From assembly GCA_963825425.1 (NCBI GenBank), contig CAWGTF010000013.1:402780-466779 (forward strand): a stretch of 64,000 bases of DNA, given 5' to 3'. Shown here one piece after another: positions 46,613-55,329 of the stretch. How positions within the stretch are numbered: position 1 is the stretch's first letter; each line of letters opens with the position of its first letter. This stretch comes from PALSA-607 sp963825425. Its GTDB lineage: Bacteria; Actinomycetota; Actinomycetes; Acidothermales; Acidothermaceae. Made by a program: the position numbers and the translations under genes. Below the pieces are notes generated by a model. It had not been told where the DNA came from and did no database searches. It saw only the letters and a list, made by a program, of their open reading frames with translations.

Positions 46613-46729
46613 TAGGCCGATCGGGTTGAAACGCTGCTATCGCACGTTTGCCGGTCAAGACTCGGGTCACCCGTTTCGATGATGTCTGTGTCGGCAATCG
46701 GCCTATCCCCTGCTAGCACCGGATAGGCC
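46613..46729 (+). promoter_or_regulatory. Candidate cis-regulatory RNA with mutually exclusive stems
   Basis: TAGGCCGAT (46613-46621) can pair perfectly with ATCGGCCTA (46697-46705). The same downstream segment, as GGCCTATCC (46700-46708), can pair perfectly with GGATAGGCC (46721-46729) over a 12-base loop. The two helices exclude each other, as in attenuators and riboswitches. It lies in the 180-bp gap before the DUF6221-like gene. No known riboswitch consensus was recognised. A FliA-like pair (GTCAA, 16 nt, TTCGATGA) also lies inside, so promoter function is possible. Confidence 0.4.
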
Positions 46730-46774
46730 ACCCGCTATTGCCGAGCCTGCTCCATCGGAAGGACCGCGAGTCCC

Positions 46775-47239
46775 ATGTCGCTACCGTCGCGCAGCACGAT
46801 CGACAACCTGACGGAATGGCTGCTGCTTCAGATCGCTGAAGACGAGATGAAGGCACGCAGCGCGGGTAGCGAGCCGTGGCGCTGGCGCGTGGTCGACGCC
46901 CCGACCCAGCGAGACGCCCTGGTCCGCCCGAATGGCACTGTGTGCGCCGACTCATGGGGCGCCGACCGGCAGGAGACCGGGTTCCGCGGTGCCGAAGCCA
47001 AGATGTTCATCGAGCGGTTCAATCCCGAGCGGGTTCTCGCGGACTGCGATTCAAAGCGCCGGATGCTCGCCCGCCTGCAAAACCTGGCAAAAGCATGGTG
47101 GACGACGACCCGCTCCGCCGACGAAGCGCGTGGCGTCATTCGCGAGATGGCGATGAGCTACTCCAACCGCCCTGGGTATCGCGATGAGTGGCGCCCGGAT
47201 CTCGGCATGCGCCCCCTGCAGGCAGTCTCCTCGAGCTAG
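46775..47239 (+). CDS. DUF6221-like protein
   Basis: A 154-residue protein. The C-terminal pattern 'RFNPERVLADCDSKRRML' and 'YSNRPGYRDEWRP' resembles an actinobacterial family (DUF6221 in my memory) whose members carry the 'R-V-L-A-E/D-C-x-x-K-R' helix and 'Y-R-x-E/D-W' end. 'TIDNLTEWLLLQIAEDE' forms an amphipathic N-terminal helix. Function unknown; relatives are frequent in phages and accessory regions. GGAAGGA lies 12 bases upstream of the ATG. The gene is preceded by a possible RNA switch and followed by the PilB-like gene on the same strand. Confidence 0.75.
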   Translation: MSLPSRSTIDNLTEWLLLQIAEDEMKARSAGSEPWRWRVVDAPTQRDALVRPNGTVCADSWGADRQETGFRGAEAKMFIERFNPERVLADCDSKRRMLARLQNLAKAWWTTTRSADEARGVIREMAMSYSNRPGYRDEWRPDLGMRPLQAVSSS

Positions 47240-47489
47240 GCGAGCTCCTCGAGCTAGCGGTCCTCCCCGATCCGGCGGCGCCCGGATGTCGCGATTCGTC
47301 CGGAGCAGGGCAGGCGCACGCATGTGCCCAACCCTGGGTCGACCCCGCCATCCGGCTCAACGCGTTACGCGATCGGCGTAGCGGCGCGAGCAGCACCGGC
47401 CGACCGTTCGGTGGACCTGTGGGAGGCACTTAGCTGCTGTAGGCCCGGTTCCTGCGCCCGACAATGTAGGAAACGTGAGGAGTTCGGAC

Positions 47490-49976
47490 GTGCCGATACC
47501 TGTCCAAACCGCTGGCTTTCTCAATCGTGGCGATGAGCTGCAGCCCACCGGCCGCCGACGCCTTGGCGAGCTGCTTGTGTCGCATGGCCTGTTGACCGAG
47601 GAGCAGCTTCGCCATTCGCTGTCCGAGCAAGAGCGAATGGAAGGCGGACGCCGGCGCAGACTGGGTCGGGTCGTCGTCGACGAGGGCTTCCTTACGGAAG
47701 GCCAGCTCGCGTACGCGCTCGCCGACTTGATGCACCTCGAACTCGTCGACCTCGGCGAACTCACACTCGACCTCAGCGTTGCTCGCACCCTGCCGCGCCG
47801 CGTCGCCGAGCGTCACGGCATGTTGGTGATCGGTCGCGACAACCACACGATCCGGGTGGCGACGGCCGATCCGACAAACGTGGTTGCCCTCGACGACGTC
47901 CGGCTCTACACCGGAGCGACAACGGTCACCGTCGTGGTGAGCACCGACTCGCAGATCCAGACCGAGCTCCGCCGCGTGTGGGCGATCCTCGACCAGGACG
48001 CCGAACTGTCGAACGTGTCCGATGAACCGGAAGCCGTCGACGAGCATGACCTCGAGAATGCGGCCGACCAGGGACCGACCGTCCGGCTCGCCACGAGCAT
48101 CGTCAGCGAAGCCGTACGTAGCCGCGCCAGCGACATCCACGTCGAGCCACAAGTCGACGGGCTCCGGATCCGGTACCGCATCGACGGCCTGCTGCGCGAC
48201 ATCATGAAGGTGCCGCGCAACTCTTCCGCAGCGCTGGTCAGCCGCCTCAAGATCGTGTCCGGTCTCGACATTGCCGAGCGGCGCCTTCCGCAAGACGGCC
48301 GCACCCGGCTCACCGTCGATGGCACTGGCGTCGACGCCCGTGTCAGCACCCTGCCTTCAGTGCATGGCGAGAAGGTCGTCATCCGGCTGCTTGCCAGCGG
48401 TGACCACGTCCCGCCGGTGACCCAACTCGGCCTTGACGAGCAGCAACTCGAGGCACTGCTCGCCGGCACCGCCAACCCGCAAGGACTGGTACTCATCACC
48501 GGCCCAACGGGCTCGGGCAAGACGCACACGCTCTACTCGGTGCTCTCCCACATGGCCACGCCGGACAAGAACGTGGTCACCCTCGAAGACCCCGTCGAGA
48601 TCCAGCTTCCCGGTATCACGCAGGTGCAGACGAACGAGCGCGCCGGCCTGTCCTTTAGCAAGGGACTGCGGTCAATCCTTCGCCAGGACCCCGATGTCGT
48701 GCTCGTTGGTGAGGTCCGTGACTCAGAGACGGCAGAGCTCGCTCTCCAGGCGTCAATGACGGGCCACCTCGTGCTGACCACACTGCACACCAATGACGCG
48801 GTGGCTGCGTTGACCCGACTCGTTGACATGGGCATCCAGCCCTTTCTCATTGCGTCGTCGCTGAGCCTCGTCGTCGCGCAACGTCTCGTTCGGCGTCCGT
48901 GTGCCGACTGCGTTGCGCCGTACATGCCGAGCGCGCGGGTGCTCACGTTGCTCGGGCTCACCGAGGCCGACCTCGTCGGCGCGACACCGATGCGCGGCCG
49001 CGGCTGCGGCGAGTGCGGCGGAACCGGGTATCGCGGCAGAACCGGAATCTTCGAAGTCCTGCCCGTGACGGCGAGCGTGCGGTCCGTGCTGTCGCACACG
49101 CCCACCGAGGCCGCCGTCGGCGCCGCGGCACGCGCGGCAGGGATGACGACCCTGCGCGGATCGGGACTGGCTCGCGCGCGACGCGGCGAAACGACGTTCG
49201 AAGAAGTGCTCCGGGTTTCCCAGGTCGACGTGGCAGAGGGCCACCGGTGCACAGCGTGTGACCGCGCGGTCGACGCTGACATGATCGCCTGCCCTTGGTG
49301 CGCAACGATCGTCGACCGGGGTCACTGCAGTTCGTGCGCGCGACCACTCGAGGCCAGTTGGAAGATCTGCCCGTGGTGCCGCACAGCCGCAGCCGTCCCA
49401 GTCGCCGCGACGCAGACCAGCGTTCGGATACCGCGGTTGCTCGTCGTCGGTGACAACGGTGCGGTGCATAGCCTGATCAGATCCGCGGTCGACGACGACA
49501 TGGACGTCGACGTCGCGGCTACTGCAGACGATGCCCTCACTGCCGTGTGGGACGGCGAATACGACGGCGTCGTCGTGCAAGAGACCTTGCCCGACATCGG
49601 TGGGGTCGAACTTCTCCGGTTGTTGCGCAGCGGGAGTAGAACCGCCGCGCTGCCGCTGATGCTCATCACGGAACCGGGTGACAGCGGATCACCCGCAGAT
49701 GACGTCCATCGCAGTGGAGTCGACGAGGTGCTGTCGCTCGACGCAACGCCGGCGGAGACCCTGACGCACCTGCGACTGCTGACCGAGCGGAGCCTGCACG
49801 CCGGGGCCTGGCGCAAAGGCGCGTCATCCAGCCATGCGAACTCCGCCGTTTCCGCCGAGGCAGCCGAGTCGACCGACGGCGACGCGAAGGCCAAGACGGC
49901 GAATCGACGCGTCCGGTCGGTGCCTGTGCTCGCCGAGCGCAGAACTCGTCAGTCGGCCAACCGACCCAAGAGCTGA
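47490..49976 (+). CDS. PilB/GspE-type ATPase fused to zinc ribbons and a degenerate receiver domain
   Basis: About 828 residues. Two MshEN-type motifs at the N-terminus ('RRLGELLVSHGLLTEEQL' and 'RRLGRVVVDEGFLTEGQLAY'), a class known to bind c-di-GMP. Then the ATPase: 'ASDIHVEPQVDGLRIRYRID', Walker A 'LITGPTGSGKTHTL', Asp box 'NVVTLEDPVE', Walker B 'DVVLVGEVRDSETAE', His box 'GHLVLTTLHTNDA', and the tetra-Cys 'CADC ... CGECGGTGYRGRTG'. Unusual C-terminus: double zinc ribbon ('CTACD', 'CPWC', 'CSSC', 'CPWC'), then a receiver-like domain lacking the phosphoacceptor ('VVVQETLPDIGG'). The GTG at 47490 has GAGGAG 7 bases upstream. No pilC, pilT or pilin genes are nearby. Confidence 0.92.
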   Translation: MPIPVQTAGFLNRGDELQPTGRRRLGELLVSHGLLTEEQLRHSLSEQERMEGGRRRRLGRVVVDEGFLTEGQLAYALADLMHLELVDLGELTLDLSVARTLPRRVAERHGMLVIGRDNHTIRVATADPTNVVALDDVRLYTGATTVTVVVSTDSQIQTELRRVWAILDQDAELSNVSDEPEAVDEHDLENAADQGPTVRLATSIVSEAVRSRASDIHVEPQVDGLRIRYRIDGLLRDIMKVPRNSSAALVSRLKIVSGLDIAERRLPQDGRTRLTVDGTGVDARVSTLPSVHGEKVVIRLLASGDHVPPVTQLGLDEQQLEALLAGTANPQGLVLITGPTGSGKTHTLYSVLSHMATPDKNVVTLEDPVEIQLPGITQVQTNERAGLSFSKGLRSILRQDPDVVLVGEVRDSETAELALQASMTGHLVLTTLHTNDAVAALTRLVDMGIQPFLIASSLSLVVAQRLVRRPCADCVAPYMPSARVLTLLGLTEADLVGATPMRGRGCGECGGTGYRGRTGIFEVLPVTASVRSVLSHTPTEAAVGAAARAAGMTTLRGSGLARARRGETTFEEVLRVSQVDVAEGHRCTACDRAVDADMIACPWCATIVDRGHCSSCARPLEASWKICPWCRTAAAVPVAATQTSVRIPRLLVVGDNGAVHSLIRSAVDDDMDVDVAATADDALTAVWDGEYDGVVVQETLPDIGGVELLRLLRSGSRTAALPLMLITEPGDSGSPADDVHRSGVDEVLSLDATPAETLTHLRLLTERSLHAGAWRKGASSSHANSAVSAEAAESTDGDAKAKTANRRVRSVPVLAERRTRQSANRPKS

Positions 49977-50437
49977 CCGAGCCGATCGAGTTCGCGCCGA
50001 TTGAAGCGCTGCACGAAGTGCGCGCTTACTCCTGGCAGATGCACGTGCGATGCGGATCGCAACCGATCGACGCCAGCGCGGGTCAGAACGGCGTACATGC
50101 CGCGCGCGTCGTCTGGGACGGGCTCACGGCGCACCAGTGAGTCACGCTCGAGCCGGTCGATCATCCGGGTGAGGCCGCTGCGCGACAGGAGGACCCGATC
50201 CGCGAGGTCGGTCATGCGCAGTCGATGGTCGGGTGCCTCGGCGAGTTGCACCAGCACGTCGTATGACGCGATCGGCAGTTCAGCGCCCTGCGCTAGTTCA
50301 TCTTCGAGCGTGCGAATCACCTGGGCGTGCGCGCGCAAGAACGCTCGCCAGACCGCGATCTCCTGCGCGGAAGGAACCCGGGTGCCAGTCGACGGGCTGT
50401 CTGCTGCTGGCTGCTCTGCGCCGATCACGGAAGGCAT
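49949..50437 (-). CDS. MarR-family transcriptional regulator
   Basis: A 162-residue winged-helix regulator. 'AVWRAFLRAHAQVIRTLEDE' is the N-terminal dimer helix; 'RMTDLADRVLLSRSGLTRMI' is the HTH recognition helix; 'DRLERDSLVRREPVPDDARG' is the wing with the conserved D-x-R-G. The ATG at 50437 ('MPSVIGAEQ'). It is divergent from mrp by 25 bp, so it may control mrp or itself. It overlaps the end of the PilB-like gene by 28 bp, tail to tail. Ligand unknown. Confidence 0.9.
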   Translation of the reverse strand: MPSVIGAEQPAADSPSTGTRVPSAQEIAVWRAFLRAHAQVIRTLEDELAQGAELPIASYDVLVQLAEAPDHRLRMTDLADRVLLSRSGLTRMIDRLERDSLVRREPVPDDARGMYAVLTRAGVDRLRSASHVHLPGVSAHFVQRFNRRELDRLGQLLGRLAD

Positions 50438-50462
50438 CGTAAGGTCCGGGTAGCATTGGTGA

Positions 50463-51617
50463 GTGGCAGACGGACCGGCAGACGGAACACGGCCGACCGA
50501 CGAATCGGTCCGCGCGGCGCTCGCGACCGTCCAGGATCCCGATATTCGCCGGCCGATTACCGAACTCGGCATGGTCGAGTCGATTCTCATCCGGGACGAC
50601 GGCCACGTGGCGGTCGGCATCCTGCTCACGGTGCCGGGTTGCCCGCTCAAAGAAAAGATCACCGCTGACGTCACGGCCGCAGTTCGCGAAGTCCCCGGTG
50701 TGACCGGTGTCGACGTGACCCTCGGATTCATGACGGACGAGCAGCGCAAGGCACTCCAACTGCAGCTGCGGGGTCCGGGCAAGCCGGAGAAAGAGATTCC
50801 GTTCAACGATCCGAACTCCTTGACGCGAGTGCTCGCCGTGGCCTCGGGCAAGGGTGGCGTCGGCAAGTCGTCGATCACGGTGAACATGGCAGCCGCGCTC
50901 GCTGCCCGTGGGCTTTCCGTCGGCCTCCTCGATGCGGACGTGTACGGCCATTCGGTGCCGCGGATGCTCGGAGTGCAGACCCGACCGACCCAGGTGGCCG
51001 GCATGATCATGCCGCCGACAGCACACGGCGTCCGCGTCATCTCTATCGGCATGTTCGTCGAGGGCAACACTCCGGTCGCGTGGCGCGGGACGATGCTTCA
51101 CCGCGCACTCAACCAATTCCTCACTGACGTCTACTGGGGCGACCTCGACGTCCTGCTCGTCGACTTGCCGCCCGGCACCGGCGACATCGCGATTTCGTTG
51201 GCGCAGTTCGTACCAGGATCCGAGCTCGTCGTCGTGACGACGCCGCAGCAGGCCGCGGCTGAGGTCGCCGAGCGTGCGGGCACAATCGCGTTGCAGACGC
51301 GGCAACGGGTCGCCGGAGTCGTCGAGAACATGGCGTGGTTGCCGTGCCCGCACTGCGGCGAGCGGGTCGACGTCTTCGGAACCGGCGGTGGGCAGACCGT
51401 CGTCGACGCCTTGTCACATGCGTTCGGCACCGAGATTCCGTTGCTCGGCCAGATCCCGATCGATCCGGGATTGGTCACTGCGGGAGATACCGGCGTGCCG
51501 TTCGTCCTGAGCCATCCGGACGCTCCGGCGTCGGTTGAACTGTTCAGGGTCGCCGACGCTGTCGCGATCCGCGAACGCAGCCTGGTCGGTCGCCCTCTCG
51601 GCCTGCAGCCCATCTAA
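50463..51617 (+). CDS. mrp: Mrp/ApbC Fe-S cluster carrier ATPase
   Basis: A 384-residue P-loop protein that carries and transfers [4Fe-4S] clusters. N-terminal MIP18-like domain (about 10-100: 'ATVQDPDIRRPITELGMVES', 'VGILLTVPGCPLKEKI'), then the deviant Walker A 'SGKGGVGKSS', 'LLDADVYGHSVPRMLG', 'LLVDLPPGTGDIAISLAQ' and the cluster-binding 'LPCPHCGE'. The start is GTG at 50463. In actinobacteria it sits near sigE and MgtE-N/CBS genes, as here. Confidence 0.95.
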   Translation: MADGPADGTRPTDESVRAALATVQDPDIRRPITELGMVESILIRDDGHVAVGILLTVPGCPLKEKITADVTAAVREVPGVTGVDVTLGFMTDEQRKALQLQLRGPGKPEKEIPFNDPNSLTRVLAVASGKGGVGKSSITVNMAAALAARGLSVGLLDADVYGHSVPRMLGVQTRPTQVAGMIMPPTAHGVRVISIGMFVEGNTPVAWRGTMLHRALNQFLTDVYWGDLDVLLVDLPPGTGDIAISLAQFVPGSELVVVTTPQQAAAEVAERAGTIALQTRQRVAGVVENMAWLPCPHCGERVDVFGTGGGQTVVDALSHAFGTEIPLLGQIPIDPGLVTAGDTGVPFVLSHPDAPASVELFRVADAVAIRERSLVGRPLGLQPI

Positions 51618-51630
51618 CGGTGCGGACTGG

Positions 51631-52194
51631 CTACGGGCGGCGATAGACCACCGAGACCGCGGTTCGAGCGCCTGGCCTCGGGACCACAGCGGAAATCGGC
51701 GTGCCCAACGCGGCCGCAGAGAACGCTGACGGCGCGAGGTCCGCACCGGAAGAGACGGCCGCACTTCCGGAGACTGCACCACTGAATCCGACCACCACGC
51801 TGGCCGCGAAGCCGGCAGCAGCAACGGTTCGGGTACGCGCGCGACGACCGGCAGGTTGACCGGTGCGAAGCGGGCGGGACGGCGGGGTGCGGCCGACCAG
51901 CCGTCGTGACGGTATCTGGCCCCCCAGACGCACTTGGCGCGACGGTGCGGCCTCGCCTGGACGAAGCGGCGGCGCACAGTCCAACCTGGGTATCTGCAGC
52001 AACCGCGCGAGCAGCACGGGATCGGGCGTCGCTGCCGGCTGAGCTTGCGCCAACTGCGCCTTTACCCACCGCTGCTCGGCAAGATCACGCCGGCACTGGG
52101 CGCACTCGCCCAGGTGCATGAGCGCGTGATCGTAGGCGTCGCCCCCGAGCTCACCGTCGATGAGCACGCCGACCAGGTTGCCGAGATGAGTCAC
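51631..52194 (-). CDS. RseA-like zinc anti-sigma factor
   Basis: A 187-residue anti-sigma factor. The zinc motif H-x3-C-x2-C is in 'HLGECAQCRRD' near residue 27; the preceding 'LGNLVGVLIDGELGGDAYDH' is the usual ASD helix. One possible membrane helix ('VAAAGFAASVVVGFSGAV') follows a basic Pro-rich linker. The ATG overlaps the sigE stop as ATGA, the standard pairing for sigma and anti-sigma. It probably holds SigE inactive until redox or envelope stress. Confidence 0.88.
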   Translation of the reverse strand: MTHLGNLVGVLIDGELGGDAYDHALMHLGECAQCRRDLAEQRWVKAQLAQAQPAATPDPVLLARLLQIPRLDCAPPLRPGEAAPSRQVRLGGQIPSRRLVGRTPPSRPLRTGQPAGRRARTRTVAAAGFAASVVVGFSGAVSGSAAVSSGADLAPSAFSAAALGTPISAVVPRPGARTAVSVVYRRP

Positions 52195-52853
52195 GACGTG
52201 GCTAGCCCCGGCATCCGGCGCACGGTGCGAGCTGGCCGCGGCGTGCTGATCCGCGGCCGCCTGCTGCGATCAGGTGCTCGATGCTCGAGCGCCGCACGCA
52301 ATTGAGTCCGGCCGCGGTGGATCCGGCTGCGGACCGTGCCCAGCTTGATGCCGAGCACATCGGCGATCTCCTCGTAGGTCAGCTGCTCGATGTCGCACAG
52401 CACGACGGCGGCCCGAAACTCCGGCGCGAGCGCGTCCAGTGCACGCTGCACATCGTCGTCCCAGTGGGCGTCGTCGTAGGCCTGCGCCGGCGTTGGCTCC
52501 CGACCAGCGAGCCGATCGGAGGCGTCGTCGGCGAGGGCCTCGAAGCGGATCCGAGCGCGCCGCCGGACCATGTCGAGGAAGAGGTTCGTGGTGATGCGGT
52601 GCAGCCATCCCTCGAAGGTGCCTGGCGTGTACGAGCCGAGCGATCGAAACACCCGGACAAAGACATCCTGGGTGAGGTCTTCGGCGTCGTGGGCGTTGCC
52701 GGTCAAGCGGTAGGCAAGCCGGTACACCCGGTCACCATGCGTGCGCACCACGTCGTCCCAGCTAGGCGCGGCCCACGCGCCCTCAGCTAGTTCTGGGTCG
52801 GGGGACGGCTCGGGCTGGGAGCCCTCGTGGGCAAGTAGGGCGGATTCGGTCAT
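52191..52853 (-). CDS. sigE: ECF sigma factor SigE
   Basis: A 220-residue group 4 sigma factor. Region 2: 'RVYRLAYRLTGNAHDAEDLT', 'QDVFVRVFRSLGSYTPGTFE' and 'WLHRITTNLFLDMVRRR'; region 4: 'LDALAPEFRAAVVLCDIEQL' and 'EIADVLGIKLGTVRSRIHRG'. The mycobacterial SigE arrangement (methyltransferase divergent upstream, anti-sigma overlapping downstream) is reproduced. An N-terminal extension of about 30 residues precedes region 2. The 219 bp upstream of 52853 are shared with the divergent methyltransferase and probably contain an autoregulated promoter, which I did not resolve. Confidence 0.94.
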   Translation of the reverse strand: MTESALLAHEGSQPEPSPDPELAEGAWAAPSWDDVVRTHGDRVYRLAYRLTGNAHDAEDLTQDVFVRVFRSLGSYTPGTFEGWLHRITTNLFLDMVRRRARIRFEALADDASDRLAGREPTPAQAYDDAHWDDDVQRALDALAPEFRAAVVLCDIEQLTYEEIADVLGIKLGTVRSRIHRGRTQLRAALEHRAPDRSRRPRISTPRPARTVRRMPGLATS

Positions 52854-53072
52854 CGGGGCGACACCTCCGATGGCATCGTGCGCCGCGATCCTGAAGGAAT
52901 CCTGATGGCCGTCACATGACCTCCTGAGAACTGCAACGACCTACCGCCCGTGCGGGTTCCCGGGCTCGCACGCGCCAGGTACGACTACGCTGCGCTGAAG
53001 GTCAACGGCGCCCGGCAGGTGCTGTGACATGCGGTGCCATGACATGACCACGACTCTCCTCGGGAGGCCGCC

Positions 53073-53708
53073 ATCTCCGGTCTGCAATCGACGTGGGACT
53101 ACACCGAGGCCTACATCGGCCAGGACGACGTTTTGACGGCGGCGGCCGCCCGCGGCGCCGAGGTCGGCGCCACACCGATCATGCCGGGTGGCGGCGCAGC
53201 CCTCCGGTTCCTCGCGGCCCTGCTCGACGCCCGCGCCGTCGTCGAAATCGGGACCGGCTGCGGAGTCTCGGGAGTCTGGCTGCTCCGCGGAATGAACCCT
53301 GAAGGAGTGCTCACCTCGATCGACCTCGAGGCTGAGAACCAACGGCTCGCCAAGCAGGCCTACGCGGACGCCGGGTTTGCGACGGCACGTACGCGGCTGA
53401 TCTCGGGAGCCGCGCTCGACGTCCTCCCCCGACTTACCGACGCCGCCTACGACCTCGTCTTTTGCGACGGCGAGAAGAAGGAGTACGGCGACTACCTGCG
53501 CGAGGCGCTGCGACTGCTGCGGGTTGGCGGCGTGGTCGCGTTCGACAACGCGACGTGGCACCACCGGGTCGCTGATCCAGCTCAGCGCGACCCGGCCACG
53601 ATCACGATCCGCGACCTGGGCAAGCAGCTGCGCGAAGAACCCGGCCTCGTACCGACGCTGTTGCCCGTCGGTGATGGTCTTTTGGTAGCAGTGAAGCGCG
53701 AGAGCTAG
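53073..53708 (+). CDS. Class I SAM-dependent O-methyltransferase
   Basis: About 211 residues. 'VVEIGTGCGVSGVWLLRGM' (SAM loop), 'VLTSIDLEAENQRLAKQAYA', 'LISGAALDVLPRLTD', 'YDLVFCDGEKKEYGDYLREA' (metal site) and 'VGGVVAFDNATWHHRVADPA' fit the caffeoyl-CoA-type family; mycobacteria have one next to sigE. The start is a puzzle. GGGAGG at 53062-53067 is 5 bases before an ATC at 53073, which would include the conserved 'TWDYTEAYIGQDDVL' stretch. The first ordinary start is a TTG at 53133, which loses it. An ATC start or a base error is likely. Confidence 0.88.
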   Translation: MSGLQSTWDYTEAYIGQDDVLTAAAARGAEVGATPIMPGGGAALRFLAALLDARAVVEIGTGCGVSGVWLLRGMNPEGVLTSIDLEAENQRLAKQAYADAGFATARTRLISGAALDVLPRLTDAAYDLVFCDGEKKEYGDYLREALRLLRVGGVVAFDNATWHHRVADPAQRDPATITIRDLGKQLREEPGLVPTLLPVGDGLLVAVKRES

Positions 53709-55213
53709 CGCAGGCCGCGCAGTGGATCTGGTGCGCACAGCCAGTGCAGCAATAGCCGAACGCCGAAACCGGTCGGACCCTTGGTGGCTTCATGCTCGTC
53801 CGCCTCGGCACGAGCAACACCGGCGATATCGAGATGCGCCCACCGTCGGCGTCCGACGAACTCGCGGAGGAACAGCGCCGCGATGATCGCGCCGCCACTG
53901 AACGCGCGGCCACCATCGATCGCTACGTTCGCCATATCGGCGACCGACGACTCGAGCGCGGCGGCGTAGTCCTCGACGAACGGCATCCGCCAGACAGGTT
54001 CGCCGCTATCGGTGCTAGCGGCCGTGAGCACGCCGGCAAGCTTGTCGTCTTCGGTGAACATCCCGGCGTGCCGCTTGCCAAGGCCACTCGCAATTGCTCC
54101 CGTCAACGTCGCAAGGTCGACGATGACGTCGGGGTCGAGTTCTGTGTCGGCGTAGGCGAGCGCGTCTGCGAGCACCAGCCGACCCTCCGCGTCGGTGTTG
54201 AGCACCTCGACGGTCATGCCGCCGTACTGGGTGATCACGTCGCTGGGTCGCTGCGCCGAACCCGATGGCATGTTCTCGGCGGCGGGCACGAGTCCGGTGA
54301 CTTTAACCCGAACGCCCAACTCACGCAGCACCGACATCGCCGCGATGACCGCGCCACCGGCCGCCATGTCGGTCTTCATCGCGATCATGCCAGCGTTGGG
54401 CTTGAGGGATAGTCCGCCGGAGTCGAACGTGATCCCCTTGCCGACCAGCACGACGTGGCCGTCGACCGCGATCGCGGGGTCGGGTGTGTAGGTCAACTCG
54501 ATCAGGCGTGGCGGACTGGTCGATCCCATGCCGACCGCGATCACCCCGCCGAACCCCTCCGCGCGCAACTCGCGGTCGTCGCGAACCCGGACCACGAGAC
54601 CGCTCTTGCGGGCGAGCCCGGTCGCCTGCTTGGCCAGCCACGCCGGCGTCTTTGTCGACGACGGCGTGTTCGCGAAGTCGCGGGCGAGCGCGCTCGCGGA
54701 CGCCGTCACTACGCCGTGTGCGACGGCATCGGAGACGGAGTTGGTCACCTGGTCGACCACGAGCGTGATCGACGTGAGGGTCTCAGGCTTCGGCGAGTTG
54801 GTCACCTTGAACGAGTAGCCGCCGAGGAGCAGGCCCTCTGCCAGCGCGCGCACCTGCGCAGGGTTCGACCGGCGCGCGACGGTAATCGCCGCGGACTCGA
54901 CGCTTTTCAACCGGCGGGCGATCGCCGCGCCGGCCCGGCGGTAGTCACGCGGCGTCCCCTCACCGAGGCCAGCTGCGAGGACCAGCCGCGAACCGACCGG
55001 CAGCTGGCCGACGTCCCCGACGTTGCCTTTCGTCTTTTCTCTAGCCAGGACGGCGAGTAGCGCCGCAGGATCGGCGCCGAAGCTCTCGATGTCGGCCGCC
55101 GCCCCGCGTCCCAGCTTCGCGACAGCTGGGTCGCCGGCGCCGGGCGCGATCGCCACCACGAGTGCGACGGCGCCAGCTGGCAGCGCACTTGCGACTCTTA
55201 CCGTGGGCGGCAC
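53705..55213 (-). CDS. pepA: Leucyl aminopeptidase (M17)
   Basis: A 502-residue cytosolic aminopeptidase with two catalytic metals. Metal and active-site motifs: 'LVGKGITFDSGGLSLKP', 'MKTDMAAGGAVI', 'NMPSGSAQRPSDV' and the family signature 'NTDAEGRLVLADAL'. The N-terminal macro-like domain is intact. The GTG at 55213 ('VPPTVRVASAL') is chosen. The stop overlaps the methyltransferase stop by 4 bp, tail to tail. The long hairpin at 55291 lies upstream. Confidence 0.95.
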   Translation of the reverse strand: MPPTVRVASALPAGAVALVVAIAPGAGDPAVAKLGRGAAADIESFGADPAALLAVLAREKTKGNVGDVGQLPVGSRLVLAAGLGEGTPRDYRRAGAAIARRLKSVESAAITVARRSNPAQVRALAEGLLLGGYSFKVTNSPKPETLTSITLVVDQVTNSVSDAVAHGVVTASASALARDFANTPSSTKTPAWLAKQATGLARKSGLVVRVRDDRELRAEGFGGVIAVGMGSTSPPRLIELTYTPDPAIAVDGHVVLVGKGITFDSGGLSLKPNAGMIAMKTDMAAGGAVIAAMSVLRELGVRVKVTGLVPAAENMPSGSAQRPSDVITQYGGMTVEVLNTDAEGRLVLADALAYADTELDPDVIVDLATLTGAIASGLGKRHAGMFTEDDKLAGVLTAASTDSGEPVWRMPFVEDYAAALESSVADMANVAIDGGRAFSGGAIIAALFLREFVGRRRWAHLDIAGVARAEADEHEATKGPTGFGVRLLLHWLCAPDPLRGLR

Positions 55214-55290
55214 GCGCGAACCTTTCTGAGCCGAAGCGGGCCTGGGTATTCGAAAGATCAGGTTGACGCTACCTCGACACGTTTGCGGCC

Positions 55291-55320
55291 CCATACGAAG
55301 TCCCTGTGGACTTCGTACGG
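55291..55320. terminator. Strong hairpin between DUF3117 and pepA
   Basis: Stem of 13 bp, CCATACGAAGTCC (55291-55303) with GGACTTCGTACGG (55308-55320), one A-G mismatch, loop CTGT. It lies downstream of the DUF3117 gene on the minus strand and is followed by the pepA start region. Probably a terminator, or part of the adjoining repeat array. Confidence 0.55.
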
Positions 55321-55329
55321 GGCCACCCA

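Noticed and set aside
46613..46729. c-di-GMP (GEMM) riboswitch
   Set aside because: The conserved GEMM core is not present, so the region is reported only as unclassified.
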